Of a stretch of DNA of 64,000 nt, positions 1-8,804 are shown in pieces (the stretch's first letter is position 1; each line of letters starts with the position of its first letter). This stretch comes from Lachnospiraceae bacterium. GTDB taxonomy: Bacteria > Bacillota > Clostridia > Lachnospirales > Lachnospiraceae. The notes beneath the pieces are model-generated. The model made no database searches and was not told the DNA's origin. It saw nothing but the letters and a program-made list of their open reading frames with translations. Made by a program: the position numbers and the translations under genes. The stretch spans positions 124,001 to 188,000 of the forward strand of contig JAIEFE010000019.1 of assembly GCA_029067085.1 (NCBI GenBank). The letters are read 5' to 3'.

Positions 1-1
1 C

Positions 2-223
2 AAAATATACGATAAAGATCGAAATCTGCTTCGTGAGATAAAAGTTCCTGAACAGATCAGCGGTTATGAGTATGAGATCGCAGAGACGATTGCCTGTATT
101 CAGGAAGGAAAGCTGGAATGTCCTTCTATGCCACATATCGAAACGATAAAGATGATGCGTGTGATGGATGCGCTACGAGAAGAGTGGGGTGTGCGTTATC
201 CGGAAAGTATAGAAAGCGTATAA
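2..223 (+). CDS. Gfo/Idh/MocA-family oxidoreductase, C-terminal fragment
   Basis: The window opens inside a gene; 73 codons are readable before TAA at 221-223. The tail has the pattern GYEYEIAE, then a CxxEGKLECPSMPH stretch, then MDALREEWGVRYPES. This is how many clostridial NAD(P)-dependent sugar or inositol dehydrogenases of the Gfo/Idh/MocA family end, with the proline-histidine segment followed by a long helix. The Rossmann domain and active-site lysine lie outside the window, so substrate and activity cannot be judged. The identification rests on resemblance of the last ~70 residues only. Confidence 0.5.
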   Translation, partial: KIYDKDRNLLREIKVPEQISGYEYEIAETIACIQEGKLECPSMPHIETIKMMRVMDALREEWGVRYPESIESV

Positions 224-304
224 AAAAAAAGATAGCTTATCACGTGGAATAGTGTTATAATAATTTGCGAGTTTAATATAATCTGCTATCATATGGAGGA
301 CATA

Positions 305-1066
305 ATGGGAAGAACTATCGCAATTGCCAATCAAAAAGGAGGCGTTGGAAAAACTACAACGGCTATTAACCTTTCAGCATCATTGGCGGTTAAAGGGAAA
401 AAAGTACTGGTGATTGATGCAGATCCGCAGGGAAATACGACCAGCGGCTTTGGCGTTGAAAAGAATGAATTGGAAAATACAATTTACGAATTGTTTCTCA
501 GTGAGTGCTCTATAAACGAATGTATCTTAGCGGATGTGATACCCGGGGTCTCCATTATACCGTCGAATGTGAATTTGGCAGCGACGGAGATTGAATTGAT
601 CGGCGTAGATAAAAAAGAATTTATACTAAAAAAAGAGATTGACTGGGTGAAGGACAAGTACGACTTCATTATGATTGATTGTCCTCCTTCCTTAAATCTT
701 CTTACGATCAATTCCATGACGACAGCAGACACGGTACTTGTTCCGATTCAGTGCGAATATTATGCGCTGGAGGGTCTTAGTCAGTTAATACATACCATCA
801 ATCTTGTGAAGGAAAGATTGAATCCGGAGTTGGATATGGAGGGTGTAGTCTTTACCATGTACGATTCTCGAACAAATCTTTCCATGCAGGTGGTAGAGAA
901 CGTTAAAAATCACTTGAAACAAAAAGTTTATAATACGCTGATACCCAGAAATATCAGACTGGCGGAAGCGCCAAGTTACGGTATGCCCATTCATATGTAT
1001 GACCCGAAATCTGCGGGAGCGGAAGCCTATATGCAGCTCGCAGATGAAGTGATCTGCGCGAGGTAG
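305..1066 (+). CDS. parA: ParA/Soj chromosome-partitioning ATPase
   Basis: A 253-aa deviant Walker-type ATPase that works with ParB at parS sites in origin segregation and, in spore formers, in replication and sporulation control. The deviant Walker A motif KGGVGKTTT lies at residues 11-19, with signature lysines K11 and K16; DADPQGN and the Walker B-like IDCPPS follow. An ATG at 293 is in frame, but it sits within the GGAGG ribosome site at 295-299, so the ATG at 305 is the likely start. The length is normal for Soj-type proteins without an N-terminal HTH domain. parB follows 70 bp downstream. Confidence 0.95.
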   Translation: MGRTIAIANQKGGVGKTTTAINLSASLAVKGKKVLVIDADPQGNTTSGFGVEKNELENTIYELFLSECSINECILADVIPGVSIIPSNVNLAATEIELIGVDKKEFILKKEIDWVKDKYDFIMIDCPPSLNLLTINSMTTADTVLVPIQCEYYALEGLSQLIHTINLVKERLNPELDMEGVVFTMYDSRTNLSMQVVENVKNHLKQKVYNTLIPRNIRLAEAPSYGMPIHMYDPKSAGAEAYMQLADEVICAR

Positions 1067-1136
1067 TGAAGTGCCAGACGATAGAAGGTTTTTCGAACGT
1101 GCACTGCGGATTAGAACATGGAGGATAGATTAAGAT

Positions 1137-2033
1137 ATGGCAGGAAAAGCAGCGAGAGGTTTGGGAAAAGGTTTAGATTCTCTGATCCCGGTGGCAGTAC
1201 CTCCGGCAGAGACAAAAGCCGTGCAAGAAAAGAAAGAAGATAACGGACAGGGAACATACGTCAAGATCACAAAGGTGGAGCCAAACAGGGAACAGCCCAG
1301 AAAAAATTTTGATGAGGATGCTCTTCAGGAACTGGCGGATTCTATTAAACAGTATGGAATCGTTGAACCTCTCATCGTACAGGACAGAAAGACTCATTAT
1401 GAGATCATAGCCGGAGAGCGCCGCTGGCGGGCGGCAAAACTGGCGGGCTTAAAGGAAGTGCCTGTCATTGTCCGAAATTATACGGAGCAGGAAATCGTGG
1501 AGATTTCCCTGATTGAGAACATTCAACGAGAGGACCTAAATCCAATCGAGGAGGCTCAGGCTTACAAACGGCTGCTCACGGAATTTAACCTCAAACAGGA
1601 TGAGGTTGCGGAAAGAGTTTCCAAGAGCAGAACGGCGGTCACCAACTCAATGCGGCTTTTGAAGCTTTGCGATGAGGTGCAGCAGATGATCATTGATGAT
1701 ATGATCACGACAGGACATGCAAGAGCCTTGATCTCCATAGAAGACACCGAACAGCAGTACACGATAGCACAAAAGGTTTTTGACGAAAAACTGAGTGTCA
1801 GAGATGTGGAGAAACTGGTCAAAAACCTGAACAAACCTGAGAAGACAAAGAAAGAACCAATAACAGACAAAGCATTAGAAGCTGTGTATCAGGATCTGGA
1901 GGAAAAACTGAAACAATCTCTCGGCACAAAGGTGGCGATCACATCAAAAGGGGCGGGAGCCGGTAAACTGGAAATTGAATTTTACACGCATGACGATCTG
2001 GAAAAGCTTACAGATTTACTGACTGGCAGATAA
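1137..2033 (+). CDS. parB: ParB/Spo0J partition protein
   Basis: A 298-aa CTP-dependent DNA clamp that binds parS and stimulates ParA. The N terminus AGKAARGLGKGLDSLIP is typical of Spo0J, where an arginine-containing N-terminal segment activates ParA. The CTPase/ParB domain carries GERRWRAAKLAG (about residues 97-108) and ENIQREDLNPIEEA. The central helix-turn-helix reads DEVAERVSKSRTAVTN, followed by a dimerisation tail. A GGAGGA site sits about 11 nt upstream of the ATG. It forms an operon with parA upstream and the DUF4446 gene 17 bp downstream. Confidence 0.95.
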   Translation: MAGKAARGLGKGLDSLIPVAVPPAETKAVQEKKEDNGQGTYVKITKVEPNREQPRKNFDEDALQELADSIKQYGIVEPLIVQDRKTHYEIIAGERRWRAAKLAGLKEVPVIVRNYTEQEIVEISLIENIQREDLNPIEEAQAYKRLLTEFNLKQDEVAERVSKSRTAVTNSMRLLKLCDEVQQMIIDDMITTGHARALISIEDTEQQYTIAQKVFDEKLSVRDVEKLVKNLNKPEKTKKEPITDKALEAVYQDLEEKLKQSLGTKVAITSKGAGAGKLEIEFYTHDDLEKLTDLLTGR

Positions 2034-2050
2034 AATGAGGATAGAGACAA

Positions 2051-2560
2051 ATGAATTATAATTTACTGGAAGATATGGGATTAGGCGGTATAGATCTGAC
2101 TTATTTCTTTATTGGTCTGGCTGTTGTTACGCTTCTTTTGCTTATTATGATGATTGTGTTGATGGTAAAGTTCAACAAGTTATCTAAGCGGTATCAAAAA
2201 TTTATGAGCGGCAAGAATGCGAAGAGCCTGGAAAAAGATATTGTAGGACTTTATGAAGACAATAAGCTGATCAAAGCGTCTATGGATAAGAACCGTAAGG
2301 ATATTGAGAATCTGTACCGGAAATTTGAGGGCGCTTTCCAGAAGATCGGCATTGTGAAATACGACGCTTTTAACCAGATGGGCGGACAGCTCAGCTTCTC
2401 CCTGGCGCTGCTTGATGAAAACGATAACGGCTTTATTTTAAATTCTGTTCACAGTGCGGAAGGCTGCTATTCTTATACAAAGGAAGTCAAAGCCGGGTTG
2501 TGTGATATTGCTTTGGGAGATGAAGAGAAGAAGGCGCTTGATATGGCAATGGATCTGTAA
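2051..2560 (+). CDS. DUF4446 family membrane protein
   Basis: A 169-aa protein. One hydrophobic segment (about residues 18-41, rich in L, I, V and M) is followed by a basic, coiled-coil-prone stretch and a compact C-terminal domain containing FNQMGGQLSFSLALLDENDNGF and a serine/tyrosine-rich YSYTKEVKAG segment. That layout matches DUF4446, a family commonly placed directly after parB in clostridia. Its biochemical role is unknown; conserved linkage to parAB suggests a membrane role near the origin or in division, which is inference. It lies 17 bp after parB. Confidence 0.8.
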   Translation: MNYNLLEDMGLGGIDLTYFFIGLAVVTLLLLIMMIVLMVKFNKLSKRYQKFMSGKNAKSLEKDIVGLYEDNKLIKASMDKNRKDIENLYRKFEGAFQKIGIVKYDAFNQMGGQLSFSLALLDENDNGFILNSVHSAEGCYSYTKEVKAGLCDIALGDEEKKALDMAMDL

Positions 2561-2601
2561 GGGGAAACGGAAGGGGCAGCACATTTGGAGGAGGCCCGTA
2601 T

Positions 2602-3648
2602 ATGAGATTGTGTAAGGTTGACAATCTGAGAGGAACAGAGGTTTTGGCTAAAGATGCCATGACAATGGAGTACAAGATTCTGCTTTCAGCGGGAACACAG
2701 CTAAAGCCGGAGTATATCGAGAAACTAAAAGAGCTTAATATTTTGGAAGTTTATGTAAAAGAGGATGCGCCGGATACGAAACAGGTGGTGATCTTGAAGG
2801 AGGATGTTGAGGCAGGTTTTAAATCAAAGGTAAAAAATATCCTGGAAAAACATACCTACAGTCACAATGAAAAACTGATGGAGCTTGCGCAGACGGCGGA
2901 TACCATCATTACAAATATTCTCGAAGAAGAAGAGGTAGTGGAGAAAATCTACGATATCAAAGAAAGAAGCTCCGATATTTACGAGCATTCGATCAGCCTC
3001 TGTAGTCTGGCAACTCTGGTTGCGCTTAAAATGGGATTACCGCAGGAAACAGTACATGACATAGGTGTCAGTAGTCTGCTCCATGATCTTGGTCTGCGTT
3101 ATCTGTCAATTTCCTATGAGAACCAGGACCTGGATCAGCTCTCAGAGATGGAGTATGCGGAGTATAAAAAACATCCAATATATGGATATTCAACGCTTCG
3201 TGACGAAAATTGGATATCCGAAACGGTAAAAAATATGATATTATATCACCATGAGCGTTTGGATGGCTCAGGTTATCCGCTAAAGACCACGGACAGTCCT
3301 GAGGAATGCCGCATAATTCAGATCTGTGATGCTTTTGATGAGATGATTTGCGGAATTGGTTGTAAACGGTCAAAGGTTTTTGAAGCGGTTCGTTATCTGA
3401 GAACCAATAAAGATATTAAATTTGACGGTAAAATTGTCGATATTCTTTTGGAGTTTACCGCCGTTTATCCTGCGGGAACGGTCGTCAGGACAAATGAGAG
3501 CGAAACGGGAATCGTGCTTTATCAGAATAAGCAGTTTCCGGACAGACCGGTAATCCGGATCACCAGAGATCGAAACGGGACGGCAGTGGACATGATTAAG
3601 GATATGACAGAATATAATGATCTGTACATTGACAGCGTAATTGAGTAA
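2602..3648 (+). CDS. HD-GYP domain protein (probable cyclic-di-GMP phosphodiesterase)
   Basis: A 348-aa soluble protein. The N-terminal ~120 residues are a less conserved helix-rich region. The HD-GYP domain follows, with H in EHSISL, the HD pair in LLHDLG, HPIYGY, and the diagnostic HHERLDGSGYP motif; metal-binding residues appear complete. HD-GYP proteins hydrolyse cyclic di-GMP or related dinucleotides. A short ~60-aa C-terminal beta-rich extension follows. It lies between the DUF4446 gene and serS with tight spacing, so it is probably co-transcribed. The start follows a GGAGGAGG site. Confidence 0.88.
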   Translation: MRLCKVDNLRGTEVLAKDAMTMEYKILLSAGTQLKPEYIEKLKELNILEVYVKEDAPDTKQVVILKEDVEAGFKSKVKNILEKHTYSHNEKLMELAQTADTIITNILEEEEVVEKIYDIKERSSDIYEHSISLCSLATLVALKMGLPQETVHDIGVSSLLHDLGLRYLSISYENQDLDQLSEMEYAEYKKHPIYGYSTLRDENWISETVKNMILYHHERLDGSGYPLKTTDSPEECRIIQICDAFDEMICGIGCKRSKVFEAVRYLRTNKDIKFDGKIVDILLEFTAVYPAGTVVRTNESETGIVLYQNKQFPDRPVIRITRDRNGTAVDMIKDMTEYNDLYIDSVIE

Positions 3649-3687
3649 ATTGTCGGAGATTACGCAGACAAGTGGAGGAAGGACAGC

Positions 3688-4965
3688 ATGATTGATATTA
3701 AGTTTTTAAGGGAAAATCCAGAGGCAGTTAAAGAGAATATCAGAAAGAAGTTTCAGGAGCAAAAGCTTCCGTTGGTGGATGAGGTGATAGCGCTGGATGC
3801 GGAAGTCAGGGCAGCTCAGCAGGAAGCGGACGATATTCGCGCAAAGAGAAACAAGATATCCAAGGAAATCGGTGGATTGATGGCGCAGGGAAAGAAGGAG
3901 GAGGCTGAGGCGAAAAAGGCCGAGGTGGCAGCAGGCGCGTCCAGACTTTCCGAGCTGGAGGCAAAGGAAAGCGATCTGCGCGAGAAGATTAAAAAAGATA
4001 TGATGACCATTCCGAATATCATCGATCCCTCCGTCCCGATCGGTAAAGATGATACGGAAAATGTTGAGATTCAAAAATATGGTGATCCTGTAGTACCTGA
4101 TTTTGAAATTCCCTACCATACGGAGATCATGGAACGCTTTCATGGCATTGATATGGATGCTGCCGGGAGAGTAGCCGGAAACGGTTTTTATTATCTGATG
4201 GGTGATATTGCGAGGCTGCATTCTGCAGTGATCGCTTATGCGAGAGATTTTATGATCGGCAGAGGCTTTACCTATTGTGTTCCTCCTTTTATGATCAGGA
4301 GCGCGGTGGTGGATGGCGTTATGAGCTTTGCGGAGATGGATGCCATGATGTATAAGATAGAGGGAGAAGATCTGTATCTGATCGGCACCTCCGAGCATTC
4401 TATGATCGGCAAATTTATTGATACCATTATTCCGGAGGAGGAACTGCCTCACACTCTGACCAGCTATTCCCCTTGCTTCCGCAAGGAGAAGGGCGCGCAC
4501 GGTATCGAGGAGAGAGGTGTGTACCGCATCCATCAGTTTGAGAAGCAGGAGATGATCGTGGTCTGCAAGCCTGAAGAGTCGCCCATGTGGTTTGATAAGC
4601 TCTGGCAGAACACAGTAGATCTTTTCCGCTCTCTGGATATTCCGGTCAGAACGATTGAGTGCTGTTCCGGTGATCTGGCGGATCTCAAGGTGAAGTCCTA
4701 CGATGTGGAGGCCTGGTCTCCCAGACAGAAGAAATATTTTGAGGTCGGAAGCTGCTCCAATCTGGGAGACGCTCAAGCGAGAAGACTCCGTATCCGCGTA
4801 AACGGCGCGGAAGGAAAATATTTTGCGCACACTTTAAACAATACAGTAGTGGCGCCGCCCAGAATGCTGATTGCTTTTTTGGAGAATAATTTGCAGGCGG
4901 ACGGTTCCGTACGAATTCCTGAAGTGCTTCGCCCCTATATGGGCGGGATGAAGGAACTTTGTTGA
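3688..4965 (+). CDS. serS: Seryl-tRNA synthetase
   Basis: A 425-aa class II aminoacyl-tRNA synthetase charging tRNA-Ser (and the selenocysteine tRNA where present). The N-terminal ~100 residues form the long antiparallel coiled coil that grips the tRNA variable arm. The catalytic domain has the TSEHSMIG serine-binding segment, motif 2 (FRKEKGAHGIEERGVYRIHQF) and motif 3 near the end (NNTVVAPPRMLIAFLEN). Length and start (GGAGG 9-10 nt upstream) are normal. It heads a short run ending in a DUF3881 gene and tRNA-Arg. Confidence 0.97.
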   Translation: MIDIKFLRENPEAVKENIRKKFQEQKLPLVDEVIALDAEVRAAQQEADDIRAKRNKISKEIGGLMAQGKKEEAEAKKAEVAAGASRLSELEAKESDLREKIKKDMMTIPNIIDPSVPIGKDDTENVEIQKYGDPVVPDFEIPYHTEIMERFHGIDMDAAGRVAGNGFYYLMGDIARLHSAVIAYARDFMIGRGFTYCVPPFMIRSAVVDGVMSFAEMDAMMYKIEGEDLYLIGTSEHSMIGKFIDTIIPEEELPHTLTSYSPCFRKEKGAHGIEERGVYRIHQFEKQEMIVVCKPEESPMWFDKLWQNTVDLFRSLDIPVRTIECCSGDLADLKVKSYDVEAWSPRQKKYFEVGSCSNLGDAQARRLRIRVNGAEGKYFAHTLNNTVVAPPRMLIAFLENNLQADGSVRIPEVLRPYMGGMKELC

Positions 4966-4985
4966 CATGGAGGACAGATCAAACT

Positions 4986-5867
4986 ATGCATAAATATATG
5001 CGGGCGATCGGATTCAGCAACTTAAGCGACAGGCGGGAGGAACAACGTCTGATCACGGACGTTATCATGAACGCAAAGCGCCGCTCCTATACCTCCAACG
5101 GGGAAAAAACCATATTAGCAGAATTCTGTGAAGATTTTGCACCGGATATGGGAATTGCCGTCTGCGGGGAATTTGATTCAGAGGAAAAATTTACTTACGA
5201 TTATTTTTATCCTTATCTGCGTGGCACGGGGATCAGTTCCTGCGAGGACGTTTCCGTGGAACGCCATGCGGACAAAGAATCCTATGCGGGCGTATGCGAC
5301 GATATCAAGGTGGGTGTCAGCCTGATCTTCTATCTGCAGAACATTGTGCCTTATGTGAAAGCACAGACTTCAAATATGCTTCCGGTCACGGGCACAACTT
5401 TAACATTGTCAGGATTGTCAATTGGTGGTAATATAATATTACCGATTGGAAAAGATGAGAGTGAGAAGAAGAGGAGTCAGAGAGTTTCCACCAGCCGTAA
5501 TAAACTGATTGCTGCGGCACGTCTGGGTGATGAGGATGCTATTGAGAGTCTGACACTGGAGGATATGGATATTTATTCCACGATTTCTAAAAAAATTCTC
5601 ACGGAGGATGTTTTCAGTCTGGTAGATACCTACTTTATGCCCTACGGTGTGGAGTGTGATCAGTATTCGGTGTTGGGTGAGATTTTAGATATTTCTCTGC
5701 GGACCAATAAGATTACGGGTGAAGAGATTTATGTAATGCACTTAAGCTGTAACGATCTGGAGTTTGATGTCTGTATCAACAAGCAGGATCTGTATGGCGA
5801 ACCACAGATTGGCCGCCGTTTTAAGGGGTCCATTTGGATGCAGGGATATATCAATTATCCTTTATAG
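4986..5867 (+). CDS. DUF3881 family protein
   Basis: A 293-aa soluble protein of unknown function, with the N terminus MHKYMRAIGFSNL typical of the clostridial DUF3881 family. A TTG at 4959 is in frame and overlaps serS, but the GGAGG at 4969-4973 fits the ATG at 4986. The central part has a glycine-rich LSGLSIGGNIILPIGK stretch; the C terminus is beta-rich (CNDLEFDVCINKQDLYGEPQIGRRFKG). It starts 20 bp after serS and stops only 6 bp before tRNA-Arg, so the three probably share a transcript. Confidence 0.75.
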   Translation: MHKYMRAIGFSNLSDRREEQRLITDVIMNAKRRSYTSNGEKTILAEFCEDFAPDMGIAVCGEFDSEEKFTYDYFYPYLRGTGISSCEDVSVERHADKESYAGVCDDIKVGVSLIFYLQNIVPYVKAQTSNMLPVTGTTLTLSGLSIGGNIILPIGKDESEKKRSQRVSTSRNKLIAAARLGDEDAIESLTLEDMDIYSTISKKILTEDVFSLVDTYFMPYGVECDQYSVLGEILDISLRTNKITGEEIYVMHLSCNDLEFDVCINKQDLYGEPQIGRRFKGSIWMQGYINYPL

Positions 5868-5873
5868 AAATTC

Positions 5874-5945
5874 GTTCCCTTAGTTAAATGGATATAACAG
5901 GAGCCTCCTAAGCCCCAGTTGTGAGTTCGATTCTCGCAGGGAACG
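5874..5945 (+). tRNA. tRNA-Arg (anticodon CCU)
   Basis: A 72-nt cloverleaf. The acceptor stem GTTCCCT pairs with AGGGAAC and is followed by discriminator G. The D arm is GTTA/TAAC, the anticodon loop CTCCTAA gives anticodon CCT (reads AGG), and the T arm is GTGAG/CTCGC around TTCGATT. The anticodon stem GGAGC/GCCCC has one A-C mismatch in its middle pair. CCA is not encoded. It begins 6 nt after the DUF3881 stop, with no room for its own promoter, and is followed at once by a terminator hairpin. Confidence 0.93.
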
Positions 5946-5947
5946 TT

Positions 5948-5990
5948 AAAGGCTGTAAATTCGAAACTGAATTTACAGCCTTTTTATTTT
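5948..5990 (+). terminator. Rho-independent terminator after tRNA-Arg
   Basis: The stem AAGGCTGTAAATTC pairs with GAATTTACAGCCTT around a 6-nt loop and is followed by TTTTTATTTTT. It ends the serS-DUF3881-tRNA transcript and may also stop the convergent carboxypeptidase gene. Confidence 0.92.
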
Positions 5991-6034
5991 TCGCATGACA
6001 GTATCTAAACTCGCTGATCCGCTCATTATGATAT

Positions 6035-7531
6035 TTAAAAATCAAAATCATTATAATCCATATGCAGAGAAGAACGTCTCTCCTTCTTGCGTTTCATACG
6101 GTTATCCCTGCGCCTGGCAGCTCTGCTGTTGGTAATGAGAGCATGCAGCATAAGGATGGTGATGACTACGGCGGAAAGGATGAGAACAACGAGCAGCACT
6201 TTTTTGATATTGATGAAGACGGTGCTCTGAGTGGAGTCCTCCTTTGGGGCAGAATCTACTCTTTCCACGCTGACATCGGTGGCAGTCATATTTGTGTCAA
6301 ATTCATAGGTGGAAGCGCTGTCGGTGGCGAGATTCAAGAATGCTTTTCCAACACTCATGCCGTGGTAGGAATATTCAATTTTAGCGATATGATTTTCCTC
6401 GGATTCATTGTAATCGATGGTTGAATCAAGATCATGAAAAGTAATCGTATTGGGTATTATGACATAGCTGTCAGTATCTATGGAAAGAAGAGGCTTAGAG
6501 TTTCCAAACACATCGCTGCCAATCTGCAGAAATCCTGTAGATTCAATGTTATATTTCTGCTCGTTCTCGGATACGTTGAGCATCTGAAAGTTTTGGAAGC
6601 CATAGTCAAAAAGTTCTACAGTGTCAGAGAACTGATTCGGAGATTCCTCCTTAAAGACAATACAGATAAGCTTCATGCCGTTTCGTTCCGCACAGGTTAC
6701 AAGCGTCTGTCTCGAATCACTTGTAAAGCCGGTCTTTCCGCCCAAAATGCCGTCGTAGGAAATCTCACCGTTGACCAGCTGATGCTTGTTGACCTTGATA
6801 AAATCATCCGGCTGGGTAGCGGTGGCTTCAAAATGATAGCGGGGTGTATTGCTGATCTTGCAGAGCATTTCATTTTGAAAAAAATGTCCGGAAATCAGAG
6901 CCAGATCGTAAACGCTGGTGTAGTGTTCGGGATCGTGAAGGCCGTTAGGGTTGACAAAATGCGTATCCGTACAGCCGATCTCCTTCGCCCGCAGGTTCAT
7001 CAGATCGACAAATTCATCAATGGAACCGGAAATATATTCCCCTGCCGCGTTGGCGGCTTCGTTGGCAGAAGCCACCATGATGCCATAGAGACATTCCTCC
7101 AGAGTGAGGGATTCGCCTTCATCCATACCCATGTTGGATCCGTCCGAAGGCACACTGAAAACAGCATCATGACTGAACTCCACTATATCGTCCAGATTGC
7201 CCCTCTCCATAGCGAGAAGGCAGGTCATGATCTTGGTTGTGCTGGCGGGGTAGAGACGTTCATGGATATTTTTTGAGTAGAGGATCACACCGGTATCGAC
7301 ATCCATGAGGATAGCTGCCTGTGCACCGATCTGGGGGCCGTTTGGCCAGTTTTCGATTTCATTAGACTGAACGGGAAGCGCTTTGCGGGCTTCAGCCTGT
7401 TCCTGCAGCTCCTCCAAAGATGCAGCCTGTGCGGTGATCGGACTGCCCAATATGGAAAAAGACAAAGAGAGTGCCAGAAGCGATATTATATTCCGCCTTA
7501 TTTTGAAAAGAACTCTATCCGATAAAAACAT
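6035..7531 (-). CDS. D-alanyl-D-alanine carboxypeptidase (penicillin-binding protein, DacF/PBP5-like)
   Basis: A 498-aa S11-family serine peptidase that trims the terminal D-Ala from peptidoglycan stem peptides outside the membrane. The signal sequence covers about residues 10-36 (IISLLALSLSFSILG, cleavage near AQAA). The active-site motifs are S97-T-T-K100, S155-A-N157 and K266-T-G268. A late hydrophobic helix (VLLVVLILSAVVITILML) followed by a basic tail anchors the C terminus, whereas many homologues use an amphipathic helix. The start was placed at MFLSDRV because AAAGG precedes it on this strand; an upstream in-frame start would spoil the signal peptide. Confidence 0.93.
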   Translation of the reverse strand: MFLSDRVLFKIRRNIISLLALSLSFSILGSPITAQAASLEELQEQAEARKALPVQSNEIENWPNGPQIGAQAAILMDVDTGVILYSKNIHERLYPASTTKIMTCLLAMERGNLDDIVEFSHDAVFSVPSDGSNMGMDEGESLTLEECLYGIMVASANEAANAAGEYISGSIDEFVDLMNLRAKEIGCTDTHFVNPNGLHDPEHYTSVYDLALISGHFFQNEMLCKISNTPRYHFEATATQPDDFIKVNKHQLVNGEISYDGILGGKTGFTSDSRQTLVTCAERNGMKLICIVFKEESPNQFSDTVELFDYGFQNFQMLNVSENEQKYNIESTGFLQIGSDVFGNSKPLLSIDTDSYVIIPNTITFHDLDSTIDYNESEENHIAKIEYSYHGMSVGKAFLNLATDSASTYEFDTNMTATDVSVERVDSAPKEDSTQSTVFINIKKVLLVVLILSAVVITILMLHALITNSRAARRRDNRMKRKKERRSSLHMDYNDFDF

Positions 7532-7608
7532 ATCACGAAACCTTTCTATGATATCATATAAGAAACATATACCTATCATACACCATTTTGAAGAAAAACA
7601 GTAGCGTA

Positions 7609-7637
7609 TTCACAAAAAATACAAAATATGGTACAGT
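7609..7637 (+). promoter_or_regulatory. Probable sigma-A promoter for trmB
   Basis: TTCACA (7609-7614) and TACAGT (7632-7637) are separated by exactly 17 bp, 52 bp before the trmB start. It lies in the divergent gap between the carboxypeptidase and trmB. Assignment is by consensus only. Confidence 0.45.
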
Positions 7638-7689
7638 TTAGTTAGCGCGAATCAAAACCCGGAAGCGCAAAACGGAAGGACAGACAAAA

Positions 7690-8328
7690 ATGCGACTGCG
7701 AAATGTGACAGGCTCCAGAGAGGTGATTGCGGCAAGTTCCCTTGTGGTGCATGATCCGCAGGAAAGGAAAGGCCGTTGGAGGGAAGTTTTTGGAAATGAT
7801 CATCCCATACGTATTGAGATCGGTATGGGAAAAGGGCGCTTCATCATGGAGCTGGCAAGAGAAAATCCCGACATCAACTATCTGGGAATCGAGAAATACT
7901 CAAGTGTATTGATCCGCGGGATCCAAAAGCTGGAAGCGGATCCGCTGCCGAATCTTTATTTTATCCGTATGGAAGCGGAGGAGATCACATCGGTTTTCGC
8001 TGCGGGCGAAGTGGATCGTATCTATTTGAATTTTTCCGATCCGTGGCCGAAGGACAGGCATGCGAAGCGCAGACTTCCTTCTCGTGAATTTTTACGACGC
8101 TATGATGAGATACTAATACCGGACGGCGTGATTGAATTTAAGACGGACAACCATGACTTGTTTCAGTTTGCGCTGGAAGAACTGGAGCCTGCAGGCTGGA
8201 AGATCCTGCAGATGACGGAAGATCTTCACCATAATGAGCAGATGATGCAGGACAACGTTATGACAGAGTATGAGGAGCGGTTTTCTTCTAAGGGAAATCC
8301 GATCTATAAATATGTGATTGCGAGATAG
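7690..8328 (+). CDS. trmB: tRNA (guanine-N7-)-methyltransferase
   Basis: A 212-aa SAM-dependent enzyme that methylates G46 in the tRNA variable loop. The SAM-binding motif is IEIGMGKGRFIMELA (about residues 38-52). The family signature NFSDPWPKDRHAKRRL follows, then FKTDNHDLFQFALEEL and the C-terminal TEYEERFSSKGNPIYKY, which is characteristic of TrmB. Length is normal. It starts the short plus-strand unit with trxA, which follows after 89 bp. Confidence 0.95.
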   Translation: MRLRNVTGSREVIAASSLVVHDPQERKGRWREVFGNDHPIRIEIGMGKGRFIMELARENPDINYLGIEKYSSVLIRGIQKLEADPLPNLYFIRMEAEEITSVFAAGEVDRIYLNFSDPWPKDRHAKRRLPSREFLRRYDEILIPDGVIEFKTDNHDLFQFALEELEPAGWKILQMTEDLHHNEQMMQDNVMTEYEERFSSKGNPIYKYVIAR

Positions 8329-8417
8329 AAATGTGTATGTAGAGTATTGCTTATGAATCAGGAATAGTTGAAGATAATGCAAATTTGACATAAGAAAATA
8401 AGAAGGAGGAAAAACGT

Positions 8418-8735
8418 ATGGAGTACAGTTTTACAAGCGAAAATTTTGAGAACGAGGTTTTGCAATCGGAAATTCCCGTGCTGGTGGATTTTTATGCGGA
8501 CTGGTGCGGTCCCTGTAAGATGATGGCGCCCATCATTGAGCAATTGGCTGAAAAGTATGACGGGAAGGTGAAGGTCGGCAAGTGCAACATTGATGAGGAG
8601 GACGGCCTTGCCAGAATGTATCGTGTGATGAATATTCCAAATATGAAGATCTTTGTAAAGGGAGAGGCCGTGGGCAATATCGTAGGCGCCGTAGGACAAG
8701 GCGAACTGGAGGCGGAACTGGAGAAAGTGTTATAA
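8418..8735 (+). CDS. trxA: Thioredoxin
   Basis: A 105-aa cytoplasmic dithiol oxidoreductase. The active site is W29-C30-G-P-C33-K. The cis-proline motif NIPNMKIF (TrxA normally has I-P-T) and the glycine-containing GAVGQGELEAEL tail match the thioredoxin fold. The start is preceded by AAGGAGG. The TPNM-type cis-proline neighbour (N before M) departs from canonical IPT and might shift substrate range, so this may be a secondary thioredoxin rather than the main one. Confidence 0.92.
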   Translation: MEYSFTSENFENEVLQSEIPVLVDFYADWCGPCKMMAPIIEQLAEKYDGKVKVGKCNIDEEDGLARMYRVMNIPNMKIFVKGEAVGNIVGAVGQGELEAELEKVL

Positions 8736-8779
8736 TTCCAGGCTGCGAAGTCAGGAAAATGCCATAGTATAGAACCCCG

Positions 8780-8804
8780 AAGGAGAATGCAATGCATTCT
8801 CCTT
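8780..8804. terminator. Inverted repeat between trxA and the antiporter gene
   Basis: A perfect 12+1+12-nt palindrome (AAGGAGAATGCA and its complement) sits where the two convergent genes meet and touches the antiporter stop codon. U-tracts are poor on both sides, so bidirectional termination is likely but not strong. Confidence 0.55.

Noticed and set aside
3706-4830. Long open frame on the minus strand inside serS
   Set aside because: It is antisense to a fully conserved synthetase, has no ribosome site, and its product shows no protein-family motif.
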